DNA from: Tupaia tana
Lineage: Eukaryota; Chordata; Mammalia; Scandentia; Tupaiidae
Assembly: GCA_026018925.1 (NCBI GenBank)
Contig: JAKSZU010000032.1
Coordinates: forward strand, 1,364,001 to 1,428,000
Direction of reading: 5' to 3'
Length of the DNA: 64,000 nt
The notes below the pieces were generated by a model. It was not told the origin of the DNA. It did not search any database and was given only the letters and a program-made list of their open reading frames with translations. How positions within the stretch are numbered: the first letter of the stretch is position 1; every line of letters starts with the position of its first letter. This document shows positions 27,775-39,907 of the stretch, in pieces. The translations under genes were made by a program, and so were the position numbers.

Positions 27775-28983
27775 GTAGCCCTAAACTTACTCCCTCAAAC
27801 TAAGTTCAAACCTAACCTAACCTGAAGACTAACTCAAACCATAGACCTAAGCCTAACCCTAGGCGGACACCTTATGCTTAACCCCCAGCCTAACCTGACC
27901 CTGACGCTTACTCCAACTGTAACAGTTAACCGAAAACTAACAGTAGGCCTAAACTGACTCCCTCAAACTAACTTCAAACCTAACCTAACCTGAAGCCTAA
28001 ATTTAACCATACACCTACCCCTAACCCTAGGCGGACACCTTAAGCTCAACGCCAACCCTAACTTGGCCCTGACGCTAACTCCAACAGTAACAGTTACCCG
28101 AAAACTAACAGTAGCCCTAAACTAACTCCCTAAAACTAAGTTCAAACCTAATCTAACCTGAAGCCTAAATCTAACCATACACCTAACCCTAACCCTAGGC
28201 GGACACCTTATGCTTAACCCACACCCTACCCTGACCCTGTCGCTTACTCCAACTGTAACAGTTAAACGAAAACTAAAAGTAGCCCTAAATTTACTCCCTC
28301 AAACTAACTTCAAACCTAACCTAACCTGAAGTCTAAATCAAACAATACACCTAACCGTAACCCTAGGCAGACACCTTAATCTCTACCCCAACCCTAACCT
28401 GACCCTGACGCTAACTCCAACGGTAACATTTTCCCGAAAAATAACAGTAGCCCTAAACTTACTCCCTCAAACTAAGTTCAAACCTAACCTAACCTGAAGC
28501 CTAATTTAAACCATACACTTAACCCTAACCCTAGGCGGACACCTGAAGCTCAAACCCAACCCTAACCTGACCCTCACGCTAACTCCAACCGTAACACTGA
28601 ACCTAAAACTAACAGTAGCCCTAAACTTACTCCCTAAAACTAATTTCAAACCTAACCTAACCTGAAGCCTAACTCAAACAATAGACCTAACCCTAACCCT
28701 AGGCCGACACTTGAAGCTCAACCCCAACCCTAACCTGACCCTGACGCTATCTCCAACCGTAACACTGAACCGAAAACTAACAGTAGCCCTAAACTTACTC
28801 CCTAAAACTAAGTTCAAACCTAACATAACCTGAAGCCTAACTCAAATCACAGACCTAACCCTAAACCTAGGCGGACACCTTAAGCTCAACCCCAACCCTA
28901 ACCGGACCCTAACGCTAACTCCAACCGTAACACTGAACCGAAAACTAACAGTAGCCTTAAACTTACTCCCTCAAACTAAGTTC
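27775..28983. repeat. Block P right half, in copy B
   Basis: Counterpart of 17370-18578 at offset 10,405, with marker cctgaagact at 27821. Confidence 0.8.
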
Positions 28984-29844
28984 AATCCTAACCTAACCTG
29001 AAGCCTAAATGAAACCATAGACCTAACCCTAACCCTAGGCGGACACCTTATGCTTAACCCCCACCCTAACCTGACCCTGACGCTTACTCCAACCGTAACA
29101 GTTAACCGAAAACTAACAGTAGCCCTAAACTTACTCCCTCAAACTAAGTTTAATCCTAACCTAACCTGAAGCCTAAATGAAACCATAGACCTAACCCTAA
29201 GCCTAGGCGGAAACCTTATGCTTATCCTCCACCCTAACCTGACCCTGACGCTTACTCCAACCGTAACAGTTAACCGAAAACTAACATTAGCCCTAAACTT
29301 ACTCCCTCAAACTAAGTTCAAACCTAACCTAACCTGAAGCCTAAATCAAACCACAGACCTAACCCTAACCCTAGGCGGACACCTTAAGCTCAACTCCAAC
29401 CCTAACCTGACCCTGACGCTAACTCCAACCGTAACAGTTACCCGAAAACTAACAGTAGCCCTCAATTTACTCCCTCAAACTAAGTTCAAACCTAACCTAA
29501 CCAGAAGCCAAAAACAAACCATACACCTAACCCTAACCCTAGGCGGACACCTTAAGCTCAACCCCAAACCTAACCTGACCCTCACGCTAACTCCAACCGT
29601 AACACTGAACCAAAAACTAACAGTAGCCCTAAACTTACTCCCTCAAAATCAGTTCAAACCTAACCTAACCTGAAGCCTAACTCAAACCATAGACCTAACG
29701 CTAACCCTAGGCGGACACCTTAAGCACAACCACAACCCTAACCTGACCCTGACGCTATCTCCAACCATAACACTGAACCGAAAACTAACACTAGCCCAAA
29801 ACTTACTCCCTCAAACTAAGTTCAATCCTAACCTAACCTGAAGC

Positions 29845-31501
29845 CTAAATCAAATCATAGACCTAACCTAACCCTAGGCGGACACCTTATGCTTAACCCC
29901 CACCCTAACCTGACACTGACGCTTACGCCAACTGTAACAATTAACCGAAAACTAACAGTAGCCCTAAACTTACTACCTGAAACTAACTTCAAACCTAACC
30001 TAACCTGAAGCCTAAATCAAACCATGCACCTAACCCTTACCCTAGGCGGACACCTTAACCTCAATCCTAACCCTAACCTGGCCCTGACGCTAACTCCAAC
30101 CGTAACATTTACCCGAAAACTAACAGTAGCCCTAAACTTACTCCCTCAAACTAAGTTCAAACCTAACCTAACCAGAAGCCAAGATCAAACCATACACCTA
30201 ACCCTAACCCTAGGCGGACACCTTAAGCTCAACCAGAACCCTAACCTGACCCTCAAGCAACGCCAACCGTAACACTGAACCGAAAACTAAAAGTTCCCCT
30301 AAACTTACTCCCTCAAACTAAGGTCAAACCTAACCTAACCTGAAGCCTAACTCAAACCACAGACCTAACCCTAACCCTTGGCGGACACCTTAAGATTAAC
30401 CCCAACCCTAACCTGACCCTGAGGCTAAATCCAACCGTAAGAGTTAACCGAAAACTAACAGTAGCCCTAAACTTACTCCCTCAAACTAAGTTCAAACCTA
30501 ACCTAACCTGAAGACTAACTCAAACCATAGACCTAAGCCTAACCCTAGGCGGACACCTTATGCTTAACCCCCAGCCTAACCTGACCCTGACGCTTACTCC
30601 AACTGTAACAGTTAACCGAAAACTAACAGTAGCCCTAAACTGACTCCCTCAAACTAATTTCAAACCTAACCTAACCTGAAACCTAATTTTAACCATACAC
30701 CTAACCCTAACCCTAGGCGGACACCTTAAGCTCAACCCCAACCCTAACTTGGCCCTGACGCTAACTCCAACAGTAACAGTTACCCGAAAACTAACAGTAG
30801 CCCTAAGCTTACTCCCTCAAACTAACTTCAAACCTAACCTAACCTGAAGCCTAAATCAAACCATACACCTAACCGTAACCCTAGGCAGACACCTTAATCT
30901 CAACCCCAACCCTAACCTGACCCTGAGGCTAAATCCAACGGTAAGAGTTAACCGAAAACTAACAGTAGCCCTAAACTTACTGCCTCAAACTAAGTTCAAA
31001 CCTAACCTAACCTGAAGCCTACTTTAAACCATACACCTAACCCTAACCCTAGGAGGACACCTGAAGCTCAAACCCAACCCTAACCTGACCCTCACGCTAA
31101 CTCCAACAGTAACACTGAACCTAAAACTAACAGTAGCCCTAAACTTACTCCCTAAAACTAAGTTCAAACCTAACCTAACCTGAAGCCTAACTCAAACAAT
31201 AGACCTAACCCTAACCCTAGGCCGATACCTGAAGCTCAACCCCAAACCTAACCTGACCCTGACGCTATCTCCAACCGTAACACTGAACCGAAAACTAACA
31301 GTAGCCCTAAACTTACTCCCTAAAACTAAGTTCAAACCTAACCTAACCTGAAGCCTAACTCAAATCACAGACCAAACCCTAAACCTAGGCGGACACCTTA
31401 AGCTCAACCCCAACCCTAACCGGACCCTAACGCTAACTCCAACCGTAACACTGAACCGAAAACTAACAGTAGCCCTAAACTTACTCCCTCAAACTAAGTT
31501 C
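29845..31501. repeat. Block P, copy 4 (one monomer shorter)
   Basis: Matches 5506-7333, first at offset 24,336 (gacctaacctaaccc, gcaacgccaacc near 30257, cctgaagact at 30507) and then at 24,168 (accggaccctaacgc at 31419). One monomer is therefore missing near 30.8 kb: the acaccctaccc unit seen at 6541-6708. After 31,501 the sequence follows copies A and B (aagtttaatcc near 31,665) rather than the 5.5 kb copy, so the block is a mosaic of two lineages. Confidence 0.78.
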
Positions 31502-32024
31502 AATCCTAACCTAACCTGAAGCCTAAATGAAACCATAGACCTAACCCTAACCCTAGGCGGACACCTTATGCTTAACCCCCACCCTAACCTGACCCTGACG
31601 CTTACTCCAACCGTAACAGTTAACCGAAAACTAACAGTAGCCCTAAACTTACTCCCTCAAACTAAGTTTAATCCTAACCTAACCTGAAGCCTAAATGAAA
31701 CCATAGACCTAACCCTAACCCTAGGCGGAAACCTTATGCTTAACCCCCACCCTAACCTGACCCTGACGCTTACTCCAACCGTGACAGTTAAACGAAAACT
31801 AACAGTAGCCCTAAACTTACTACCTCAAACTAAGTTCAAACCTAACCTAACCTGAAGCGTAAATCAAACCATACACCTAACCCTAACCCTAGGTGGACAC
31901 CTTAAGATCAACCCCAAACCTAACCTGACCCTGGCGCTTACTCCAACCGTAACAGTCAACCGAAAACTAACAGTAGCCCTAAACTGACTCCCTCAAACTA
32001 AGTTCAAACCTAACCTAACCTGAA
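31502..32024. repeat. Satellite monomers between blocks P and Q
   Basis: About three monomers. The left part resembles 18,578-18,820 of copy A, with two successive cttatgctt monomers and aagtttaatcc. No gene or unique DNA. Confidence 0.75.
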
Positions 32025-32890
32025 GCCTAACTCAATCCATAGACCTAACCCTAGCCCTAGGCGGACACCTGAATCTCAACCCCAACCCTAACTTGACCCT
32101 GACGCTCTCTCCAACCGTAACACTGAACCGAAAACTAACAGTAGCCCTAAACTTAGTCCCTCATACTAAGTTCAATCCTAACCTAACCTGAAGCCTAAAT
32201 GAAACCATAGACCTAACCCTAACCATTGGCGGACACCTTATGTTTAACCCCCACCCTAACCTGACCCTGACGCTTATTCCAACTGTAACAGTTAACCGAA
32301 AACTAACAGTAGCCCTAAACTTCCTGAAACTAACTTCAAACCTAACCTAACCTGAAGCCTAAATCAAAGCATACACCTAACCCTAACCCTAGGCGGACAC
32401 CTTAAGCTCAACCCCAACCCTAACCTGACCTCCAGGCTAACCCCAACCATATCACTGAACCGAAAACTAAGAGTAGCCATAAACTTACTCACTCAAACTA
32501 AGTTCAAACCTAACGTAACTTGAAGCCTATCTCAAACCACAGACCTAATCCTAACCCTAGGCGGACACCTTAAGCTCAACCCCAACCCTAACCGGACACT
32601 CACACTAACTCCAAATGTAACACTGAACCAAAAACTAACAGTAGCCCTAAACTTACTCCCTCAAACTAAGTTCAAACCTAACCTAACCTGAAGCCTAAAT
32701 CAAACAATAGACCTAACCCTAACCCTAGGCGGACACCTTAAGATTAACCCCAACCCCAACCTGACCCTGAGGTCAAATCCAACCGTAACACTGAACCGAA
32801 AACTAACAGTAGCCCTAAACTTACTCCCTCAAACTAAGTTCTATCCTAACCTAACCTGAAGCCTAAATGAAACCATAGTCGTAACCCTAA
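32025..32890. repeat. Block Q, copy 1
   Basis: Ordered variants: ccctagccctaggcgg with ctgaatctcaacc, aaacttagtccctc, a cttatg monomer ending in the 4 bp-deleted aacttcctgaaac (at 32321, 296 bp after the block start), ctccagg/atatca, tatctcaaaccacag, accggacactcac with ccaaatgtaac, then catagtcgtaacc 853 bp after the start. It matches 45301-46166 at a constant offset of 13,276. Confidence 0.8.
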
Positions 32891-33879
32891 CCCTAGGCGG
32901 ACACCTTATGCTTAACCCCCACCCTAACCTAACCCTGACGCTTTCTCCAACCGTAACAGTTAAACGAAAACTTACAGTAGCCCTAAACTTACTCCCTCAA
33001 ACTAAGTTCAAACATAACCTAACCTGAAGCCTAAATCAAACCATAAACCTAACCCTAATCCTAGGAGCACACCTTATGCTTAGCCCCCACCCTAACCTAA
33101 CCCTGACGCTTACTCCAACCGTAACACTTAAACGAAAACTAACAGTAGCCCTAAAATTACACCCTCAAGCTAAGTTCAAACCTAATCTAACCTGAAGCCT
33201 AAATCAAACCATACACCTAACACTAACCCTAGGCAGACACCTTAAGCTCAACCCCAAACCTAACCTGACCCTGACGCTTACTCCAACCGTAACACTTAAC
33301 CGAAAACTAACAGTAGCCCTAAACTTACTCCCTCAAACTAAGTTCAAACCTAACCTAACCTGAAGCCTAAATGAAACCATAGACCTAACCCTAACCCTAG
33401 GCGGACACCTTATGCTTAGCCCCCACCTTAACCTGACCCTGACGCTTACTCCAACCGTAACAGTTAAACGAAAACTAACAGTAGCCCTAAACTTACTCCC
33501 TCAAACTAAGTTCAAACCTAACCTAACCTGAAGCCTAAATCAAACCATACACCTAACCCTAACCCTAGGCGGACACCTTAAGCTCAACCCCAAACCTAAC
33601 CTGACCGTGACGCTTAATCCAACCGTAACAGTTAACCGAAAAATAACAGTAGCCCTAAACTTACTGCCTCAAACTAAGTTCAAACCTAACCTAACCTGAA
33701 TCCTAAATCAAATCATAGACCTAACCCTAACCCTAGGCGGACACCTTATGCTTAACCCCAACCCAAACCTGGCCCTGACGCTAACTCCAACCGTAACAGA
33801 TTCCCGAAAACTAACAGTAGCCCTAAACTTACTCCCTCAAACTAAGTTCAAACCTAACCTAACCTGAAGCCTAAATCAA
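32891..33879. repeat. Satellite segment after Q1, paralogous to 46.17-46.98 kb
   Basis: About six monomers. Markers are cgctttctcc near 32939, gcttagcccccacc near 33079, cgcttaatcc at 33611, and cttaaccccaacccaaacc near 33751. The same markers follow Q at 46.2-46.75 kb. The offset falls from 13,276 to 12,940, so two monomers present here are absent there. Confidence 0.75.
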
Positions 33880-34555
33880 ACCATACACCTCACCCTAACC
33901 CTAGGCGGACACCTTAAGCTCAACCCCAACCCTAACTTGACCTCCAGGCTAACTCCAACCATATCACTGAACCGAAAACTAAGAGTAGCCCTAAACTTAC
34001 TCGCTGAAACTAAGTTCAAACCTAACCTAACCTGAAGCCTAACTCAAATCATAGACCTAACACTAACAATAGTCGGACACCTGAAACTCAACCCCAACCC
34101 TAACCTGACCCTGATGCTATCTCCAACCGTATCCCTAAACCGAAAACTAACAGTAGCGCTAAACTTACTCACTCAAACTAAGCTCAAACGTAACCTAACC
34201 TGAAGCCTAAATCAAACCACAGACCTAACCCTAACCCTAGGCGGACACCTTAAGCTCCACCCCAACCCTAACCTGACCCTGACGCTATCTCCAACCGTAA
34301 CACTGAACCGAAAACTAACAGTAGCCCTAAACTTACTCCCTCAAACTACGTTCAAACCTAACCTAACCTGAAGCCTAAATCAAACCATACACCTAACCCT
34401 AACACTAGGCGGAAACCTTAAGCTCAAACCCAACCCTAACCTGACCCTGACGCTAACTCCAACTGTAACAGTTACCAGAAAACTAACAGTAGCCCTAAAC
34501 TTACTCCCTCAAACTAAGTTCAAACCTAACCTAACCAGAAGCCAAAATCAAACCA

Positions 34556-34577
34556 TAACCCTAACCCTAACCCTAGG
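34556..34577. other. Longest telomere-like run noticed, (CCCTAA)n
   Basis: Here the usual catacacctaacc junction reads cataaccctaacc, giving taa followed by CCCTAA, CCCTAA and CCCTAG in register. It is the longest perfect stretch of vertebrate-type telomere sequence I noticed. Most monomers have acctaa, ccctaa, ccctag at the same place. It is probably a local mutation or gene conversion that restored the telomeric word, not a telomere end. Confidence 0.7.
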
Positions 34578-35043
34578 CGGACACCTTAAGCTCAACCCCA
34601 ACCCTAACCTGACCCTCACGCTAACTCCAACCGTAACACTGAACCGAAAACTAACAGTAGCCCTAATTTTACTCCCTCAGACTAAGTTCAAACCTAACCT
34701 AACCTGAAGCCTAACTCAAACCATAGACCTAACCCTAACCCTAGGAGGACACCTTATGCTTAACCCCCACCCTAACCTAACCCTGACGCTTACCCCAACT
34801 GTAACACTTAAACGAAAACTAACAGTAGCCCTAAACTGTCTCCCTCAAACTAAGTTCAAACCTAACCTAACCTGAAGCCTATATCAAACCATACACCTAA
34901 CCCTAACCCTAGGCGGAGACCTTAACATTAACCCCAATCCTAACCTGACCCTGAGGCTAAATCCAACCTTAACACTGAAACGAAAGATACAGTAGGCCTA
35001 AACTTACTCCCTCAAACTAAGTTCAAACCTAACCTAACCTGAA

Positions 35044-36060
35044 GCCTGACTCAAACCATAGACCTAACCCTAGCCATAGGCGGATACCTGAATCTCAACC
35101 CCAACCCTAACTTGACCCTGACGCTATCTCCAACCATAACACTGAACCGAAAACTAACAGTAGCCCTAAACTTAGTCCCTCAAACTAGGTTCAATCCTAA
35201 CCTAACCTGAAGCCTAAATGAAACCATAGACCTAATCCTAACCCTAGGCGGACACCTTATGCTTAACCCCCACCCTAACCTGACCGTGACGCTTACTCCA
35301 ACTGTAACAGTTAACCGAAAACTAACAGTAGCCCTAAACTTCCTGAAACTAACTTCAAACCTAACCTAACCTGAAGCCTAAATCAAACCATACACCTAAC
35401 CCTAACCCTAGGCGGACACCTTAAGCTCAACACCAACCCTAACCTGACCTCCAGGCTAACTCCAACCATATCACTGAACCGAAAACTAAGAGTAGCCCTA
35501 AACCTACTCGCTCAAACTAAGTTCAAACCTAACCTAACCTGAAGCCTAACTCAAATCATAGACCTAACACTAACAATAGGCGGACACCTGAAGCTCAACC
35601 CCAACCCTAACCTGACCCTGACGCAATCTCCAACCGTAACACTAAACCGAAAACTAACAGTAGCCCTAAACTTACTCACTCAAACTAAGTTCAAACCTAA
35701 CCTAACCTGAAGCCTATCTCAAACCACAGACCTAACCCTAACCATAGGCGGACACCTTAAGCTCAACCCCAACCCTAACCGGACACTCACGCTAACTCCA
35801 AATGTAACACTGAACCAAAAACTAACAGTAGCCCTAAACTTACTCCCTCAAACTAAGTTCAAACCTAACCTAACCTGAAGCCTAAATCAAACAATAGACC
35901 TAACCCTAACCCTAGGCGGACACCTTAAGGTTAACCCCAAACCTAACCTGACCCTGAGGTTAAATCCAACCGTAACACTGAACCGAAAACTAACAGTAGC
36001 CCTAAACTTACTCCCTCAAACTAAGTTCAAACATAACCTAACCTGAAGCCTAAATCAAAC
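35044..36060. repeat. Block Q, copy 2 (variant, inside S1)
   Basis: Starts with gcctgactcaaacc. The 4 bp-deleted marker sits 296 bp in, as in other Q copies. It carries an additional aataggcgg/acgcaatctcc monomer and lacks the gtcgtaacc ending of copies 1, 3, 4 and 5. It shares this form only with the copy at 50499. Confidence 0.75.
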
Positions 36061-37230
36061 CATAAACCTAACCCTAACCCTAGGCGGACACCTTAAGCTC
36101 AACCCCAAACCTAACCTGACCCTGACGCTTACTCCACCCGTAACACTTAACAGAAAACTAACAGTAGCCCTAAACTTACTCCCTCAAACTAAGTTCAAAC
36201 ATAACCTAACCTAGAGTCTAAATCAAACCATACACCTAACCCTAACCCTAGGCGGACACCTTAAGCTCAACCCCAACCCTAACCTGGCCCTGACGCTAAC
36301 TCCAACCGTAACAGTTACCCGAAAACTAACAGTAGCCCTAAACTTACTGCCTCAAACTAAGTTCAAACCTAACCTAACCTGAAGCCTAAATCAAACCATA
36401 CACCTAACCCTAACACTAGGCAGACACCTGAAGTTCAAACCCAACCCTAACCTGACCCTCACGATAACTCCAACCGTAACACTGAACCGAAAAATAACAG
36501 TAGCCCTAAACTTACTCCATAAAACTAAGTTCAAAGCTAACCTAACCTGAAGCCTTACTCAAACCATAGACCTAACCCTAACCCTTAGCGGACACCTGAA
36601 GCTCAACCCCAACCCTAACCTGACCCTGACGCTATCTCCAACCGTAACACTGAACCGAAAACTCACAGTAGCACTAAACTTACTCCCTCAAACTAAGTTC
36701 AAACCTAACCTAATCTGAAGCCTAACTCAAACCACAGACCTAACCCTAACCCTAGGCGGACACCTTAAGCTCAACCCCAACCCTAACCTGACCCTCACGC
36801 TAACTCCAACCGTAACACTGAACCGAAAACTAACAGTAGACCTAATTTTACTCCCTCAGAATAAGTTCAAACCTAACCTAATCTGAAGCCTAACTCAAAT
36901 CATAGACCTAACCCTAACAATAGGCGGACACCTGAAGCTCAACCACAACCCTAACCTGACCCTGACGCTATCTCCAGCCGTAACAGTAAACCGAAAACTA
37001 AGAGTAGCCCTAAACTTACTCCCTCAAACTAAGTTCAAACCTAACCTAACCTGAAGCCTAAATCAAACAATAGACCTAACCCTAACCCTAGGAGGACACC
37101 TTAAGCTTAACCCCAACCCTAACCTGACCCTGAGGTTAAATCCAACTGTAACACTGAACTGAAAACTAACAGTAGCCCTAAACTTACTCCCTCAAATTAA
37201 GTTCAATCCTAACCTAAACTGAACCCTAAA

Positions 37231-37734
37231 TGAAACCATAGTCCTAACCCTAACAATAGGCGGACACCTTATGCTTAACCCCCACCCTAACCTAACCCTG
37301 ACACTTATTCCAACCGTAACAGTTAAACGAAAACTAACAGTAGCCCTAAACTTACTCCCTCAAACTAAGTTCAAACATAACCTAACCTGAAGCCTAAATC
37401 AAACCATAAGCCTAACCCTAACCCTAGGCGGACACCTGAAGCTCAACCCCAAACCTAACCTGACCCTTACGCTTACTCCACCGGTAACACTTAACCGAAA
37501 ACTAACAGTAGCCCTAAACTTACTCCCTCAAACTAAGTTCAAACATAACCTAACCTGGAGCGTATATCAAACCATACACCTAACCCTAACCCTAGGCGGA
37601 CACCTTAAGCTCAACCCCAACCCTACCCTGGCCCTGACGCTAACTCCAACCGTAACAGTGAACCGAAAACTAACAGTAGCCCTAAACTGACTCCCTCAAA
37701 CTAAGTTCAAACCTAACCTAACCTGAAGCCTAAA
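37231..37734. repeat. Three-monomer repeat (504 bp), copy 1
   Basis: Exactly 3 x 168 bp. Starts with tgaaaccatagtcc at 37231, which recurs at 37735. Both copies contain cttattccaacc, actccaccggtaac and aacctggagc. Copy 1 has cgtatatc where copy 2 has cctaaatc. Confidence 0.82.
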
Positions 37735-38238
37735 TGAAACCATAGTCCTAACCCTAACAATAGGCGGACACCTTATGCTTAACCCCCACCCTAACCTAAC
37801 CCTGACACTTATTCCAACCGTAACAGTTAAACGAAAACTAACAGTAGCCCTAAACTTACTCCCTCAAACTAAGTTCAAACATAACCTAACCTGAAGCCTA
37901 AATCAAACCATAAACCTAACCCTAACCCTAGGCGGACACCTGAAGCTCAACCCCAAACCTAACCTGACCCTTACGCTTACTCCACCGGTAACACTTAACC
38001 GAAAACTAACAGTAGCCCTAAACTTACTCCCTCAAACTAAGTTCAAACATAACCTAACCTGGAGCCTAAATCAAACCATACACCTAACCCTAACCCTAGG
38101 CGGACACCTTAAGCTCAACCCCAACCCTAACCTGGCCCTGACGCTAACTCCAACCTAACAGTTACCCGAAAACTAACAGTAGCCCTAAACTTACTGCCTC
38201 AAAATAAGTTCAAACCTAACCTAACCTGAAGCCTAAAT
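37735..38238. repeat. Three-monomer repeat (504 bp), copy 2
   Basis: Second copy. Its tail (gttacccg, cctcaaaataag) matches block R in A, whereas the tail of copy 1 reads gtgaaccg. The exchange point of the duplication therefore lies around 37,650-37,730. Confidence 0.82.
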
Positions 38239-38815
38239 CAAACCATACACCTAACCCTAACCCTAGGCGGACCCCTGAAGTTCAAACCCAACCCTAACCT
38301 GACCCTCAGGCTATCTCCAACCGTAACACTGAACCGAAAACTACCAGTAGCCCTAAACGTACTCATTAAAACTAAGTTCAAACCTAACCTAACCTGAAGC
38401 CTAACTCAAACCATAGACCTAACCTTAACCCTAGGCGGACACCTGAAGCTCAACCCCAACCCTAACCTGACCCTGACGCTATCTCCAACCGTAAAACTGA
38501 ACCGAAAATTAACAGTAGCACTAAACTTACTCCCTCAAACTAAGTTCAAACCTAACCTAATCTGAAGCCTATCTCAAACCACAGACCTAAACCTAACCCT
38601 AGGCGGACACCTTAAGCTCAACCCCAACCCTAACCGGACCCTCACACTAACTCCAAACGTAACATTGAACCGAAAACTAACAGTAGCCCTAAACTTACTC
38701 ATCAAACTAAGTTCAATCCTAACCTAACCTGAAGCCTAAATGAAACCATAGAAATAACCCTAACCCTAGGCGGACACCTTATGCTTAACCTCCACACTAA
38801 CCTGACCCTGAGGCT

Positions 38816-39907
38816 AAATCCAACCGTAACACTGATCCGAAAAATAACAGTAGCCCTAAACTTACTCCCTCAAACTAAGTTCAAACCTAACCTAACCTGA
38901 AGCCTAAATCAAACCATACACCTAACCCTAACCCTAGGCGGACACCTGAAGCTCAACCCCAACCCTAACCTGACCTCCAGGCTAACTCCAACCATATCAC
39001 TAAACCGAAAACTAAGAGTAGCCCTAAACTTACTCGCTCAAACTAAGTTCAAATGTAACCTAACCTGAAGCCTAACTCAAATCATAGACCTAACCCTAAC
39101 CCTAGGCGGACACCTTAAGCTCCACTCCAACCCTAACCTGACCCTGACGCTATCTCCAACCGTAACACTGAACCGAAAACTAACAGTAGTCCTAAACTTA
39201 CTCACTCAAACTAAGTTCAAACGTAACCTAACCTGGAGCCTAAATCAAACCATGGACCTAACCCTAACCCTAGGCGGACACTTCAAGCTAACCCCAACCC
39301 TAACCTGACCCTGACGCTAACTCCAACCATAACAGTTATCAGAAAACTAACAGTAGCCCTAAACATACTCCCTCAAACTAAGTTCAAAACTAACCTAACC
39401 AGAAGCCAAAATCAAACCATAGACCTAAACCTAACCCTAGGCGGAAACCTTAAGCTCAACCCCAACCCTAACCTGACCCTCACGCTAACTCCAACCGTAA
39501 CACTGAACCGAAAACTAACAGTAGCCCTAATTTTACTCCCTCAGACTAAGTTCAAACCTAACCTAACCTGAAGCCTAACTCAAACCATAGACCTAACTCT
39601 AACCCTAGGCGGACACCTTATGCTTAACCCCCACCCTAACCTAACCCTCACGCTTACTCCAACCGTAACACTTAAACGAAAACTAACAGTAGCCCTAAAC
39701 TTACTCCCTCAAACTAAGTTCAAACCTAACATAACCTGAAGCCTAAATCAAACCATACACCTAACCCTAACCCTAGGCAGACACCTTAAGCTTAACCCCA
39801 ACCCTAACCTGACCCTGAGGCTAAATCCAACCGTAACACTGAACCAAAAAATACAATAGGCCTAAACTTACTCCCTCAAACTAAGTTCAAACCTAAGCTA
39901 ACCTGAA
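38816..39907. repeat. Satellite segment paralogous to 44.8-45.3 kb
   Basis: About 6.5 monomers. Markers are ctccagg near 38975, aagttcaaatgtaacc near 39048, agtagtcctaaac at 39185, and aacctggagcc followed by accatggacc near 39232-39255. The same series appears at 44,870-45,250 (agtagtcctaaac at 45081, offset 5,896) and partly at 43,690-44,080. No gene. Confidence 0.72.

Larger units (their letters stand above)
19196..29600. repeat. 10,405 bp higher-order unit, copy B
   Basis: This is the second tandem copy of the 10.4 kb unit. Its last ~100 bp match the end of copy A (gaagccaaaaacaaacc at both ends). After 29,647 the sequence diverges from the start of the unit, so there is no third copy. 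The A/B junction lies in a 56 bp tract (19187-19242) identical in type to the tracts at 8782-8837 and 29592-29647. Copy B carries all nested blocks of copy A. Confidence 0.93.
33880..36775. repeat. Block S, copy 1 (~2.9 kb)
   Basis: About 17 monomers. Matches 49,335-52,395 at constant offset 15,455: the ctccagg unit at 33941, aacactaggcggaaacc at 34401, the unusual ggcctaaacttac at 34996, the 4 bp-deleted marker at 35340 and acgcaatctcc at 35621. Beyond ~36.0 kb the offset is 15,623, so one more monomer lies in the second copy (ctagagtc at 36211, ttagcgg at 36585). It contains a variant of block Q from 35044. Confidence 0.8.
36875..38815. repeat. Block R, copy 3, with internal 504 bp duplication
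   Basis: Matches 13380-14800 of copy A: offset 23,494 at gaggttaaatcc (37132) and 23,997 at ctcattaaaac (38362). The difference is accounted for by an added three-monomer segment. The block ends in a fused monomer near 38,790, where cttaacctccac joins directly to actaacctgaccctgagg; this amounts to loss of one monomer relative to 14,800-14,968. Confidence 0.78.
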
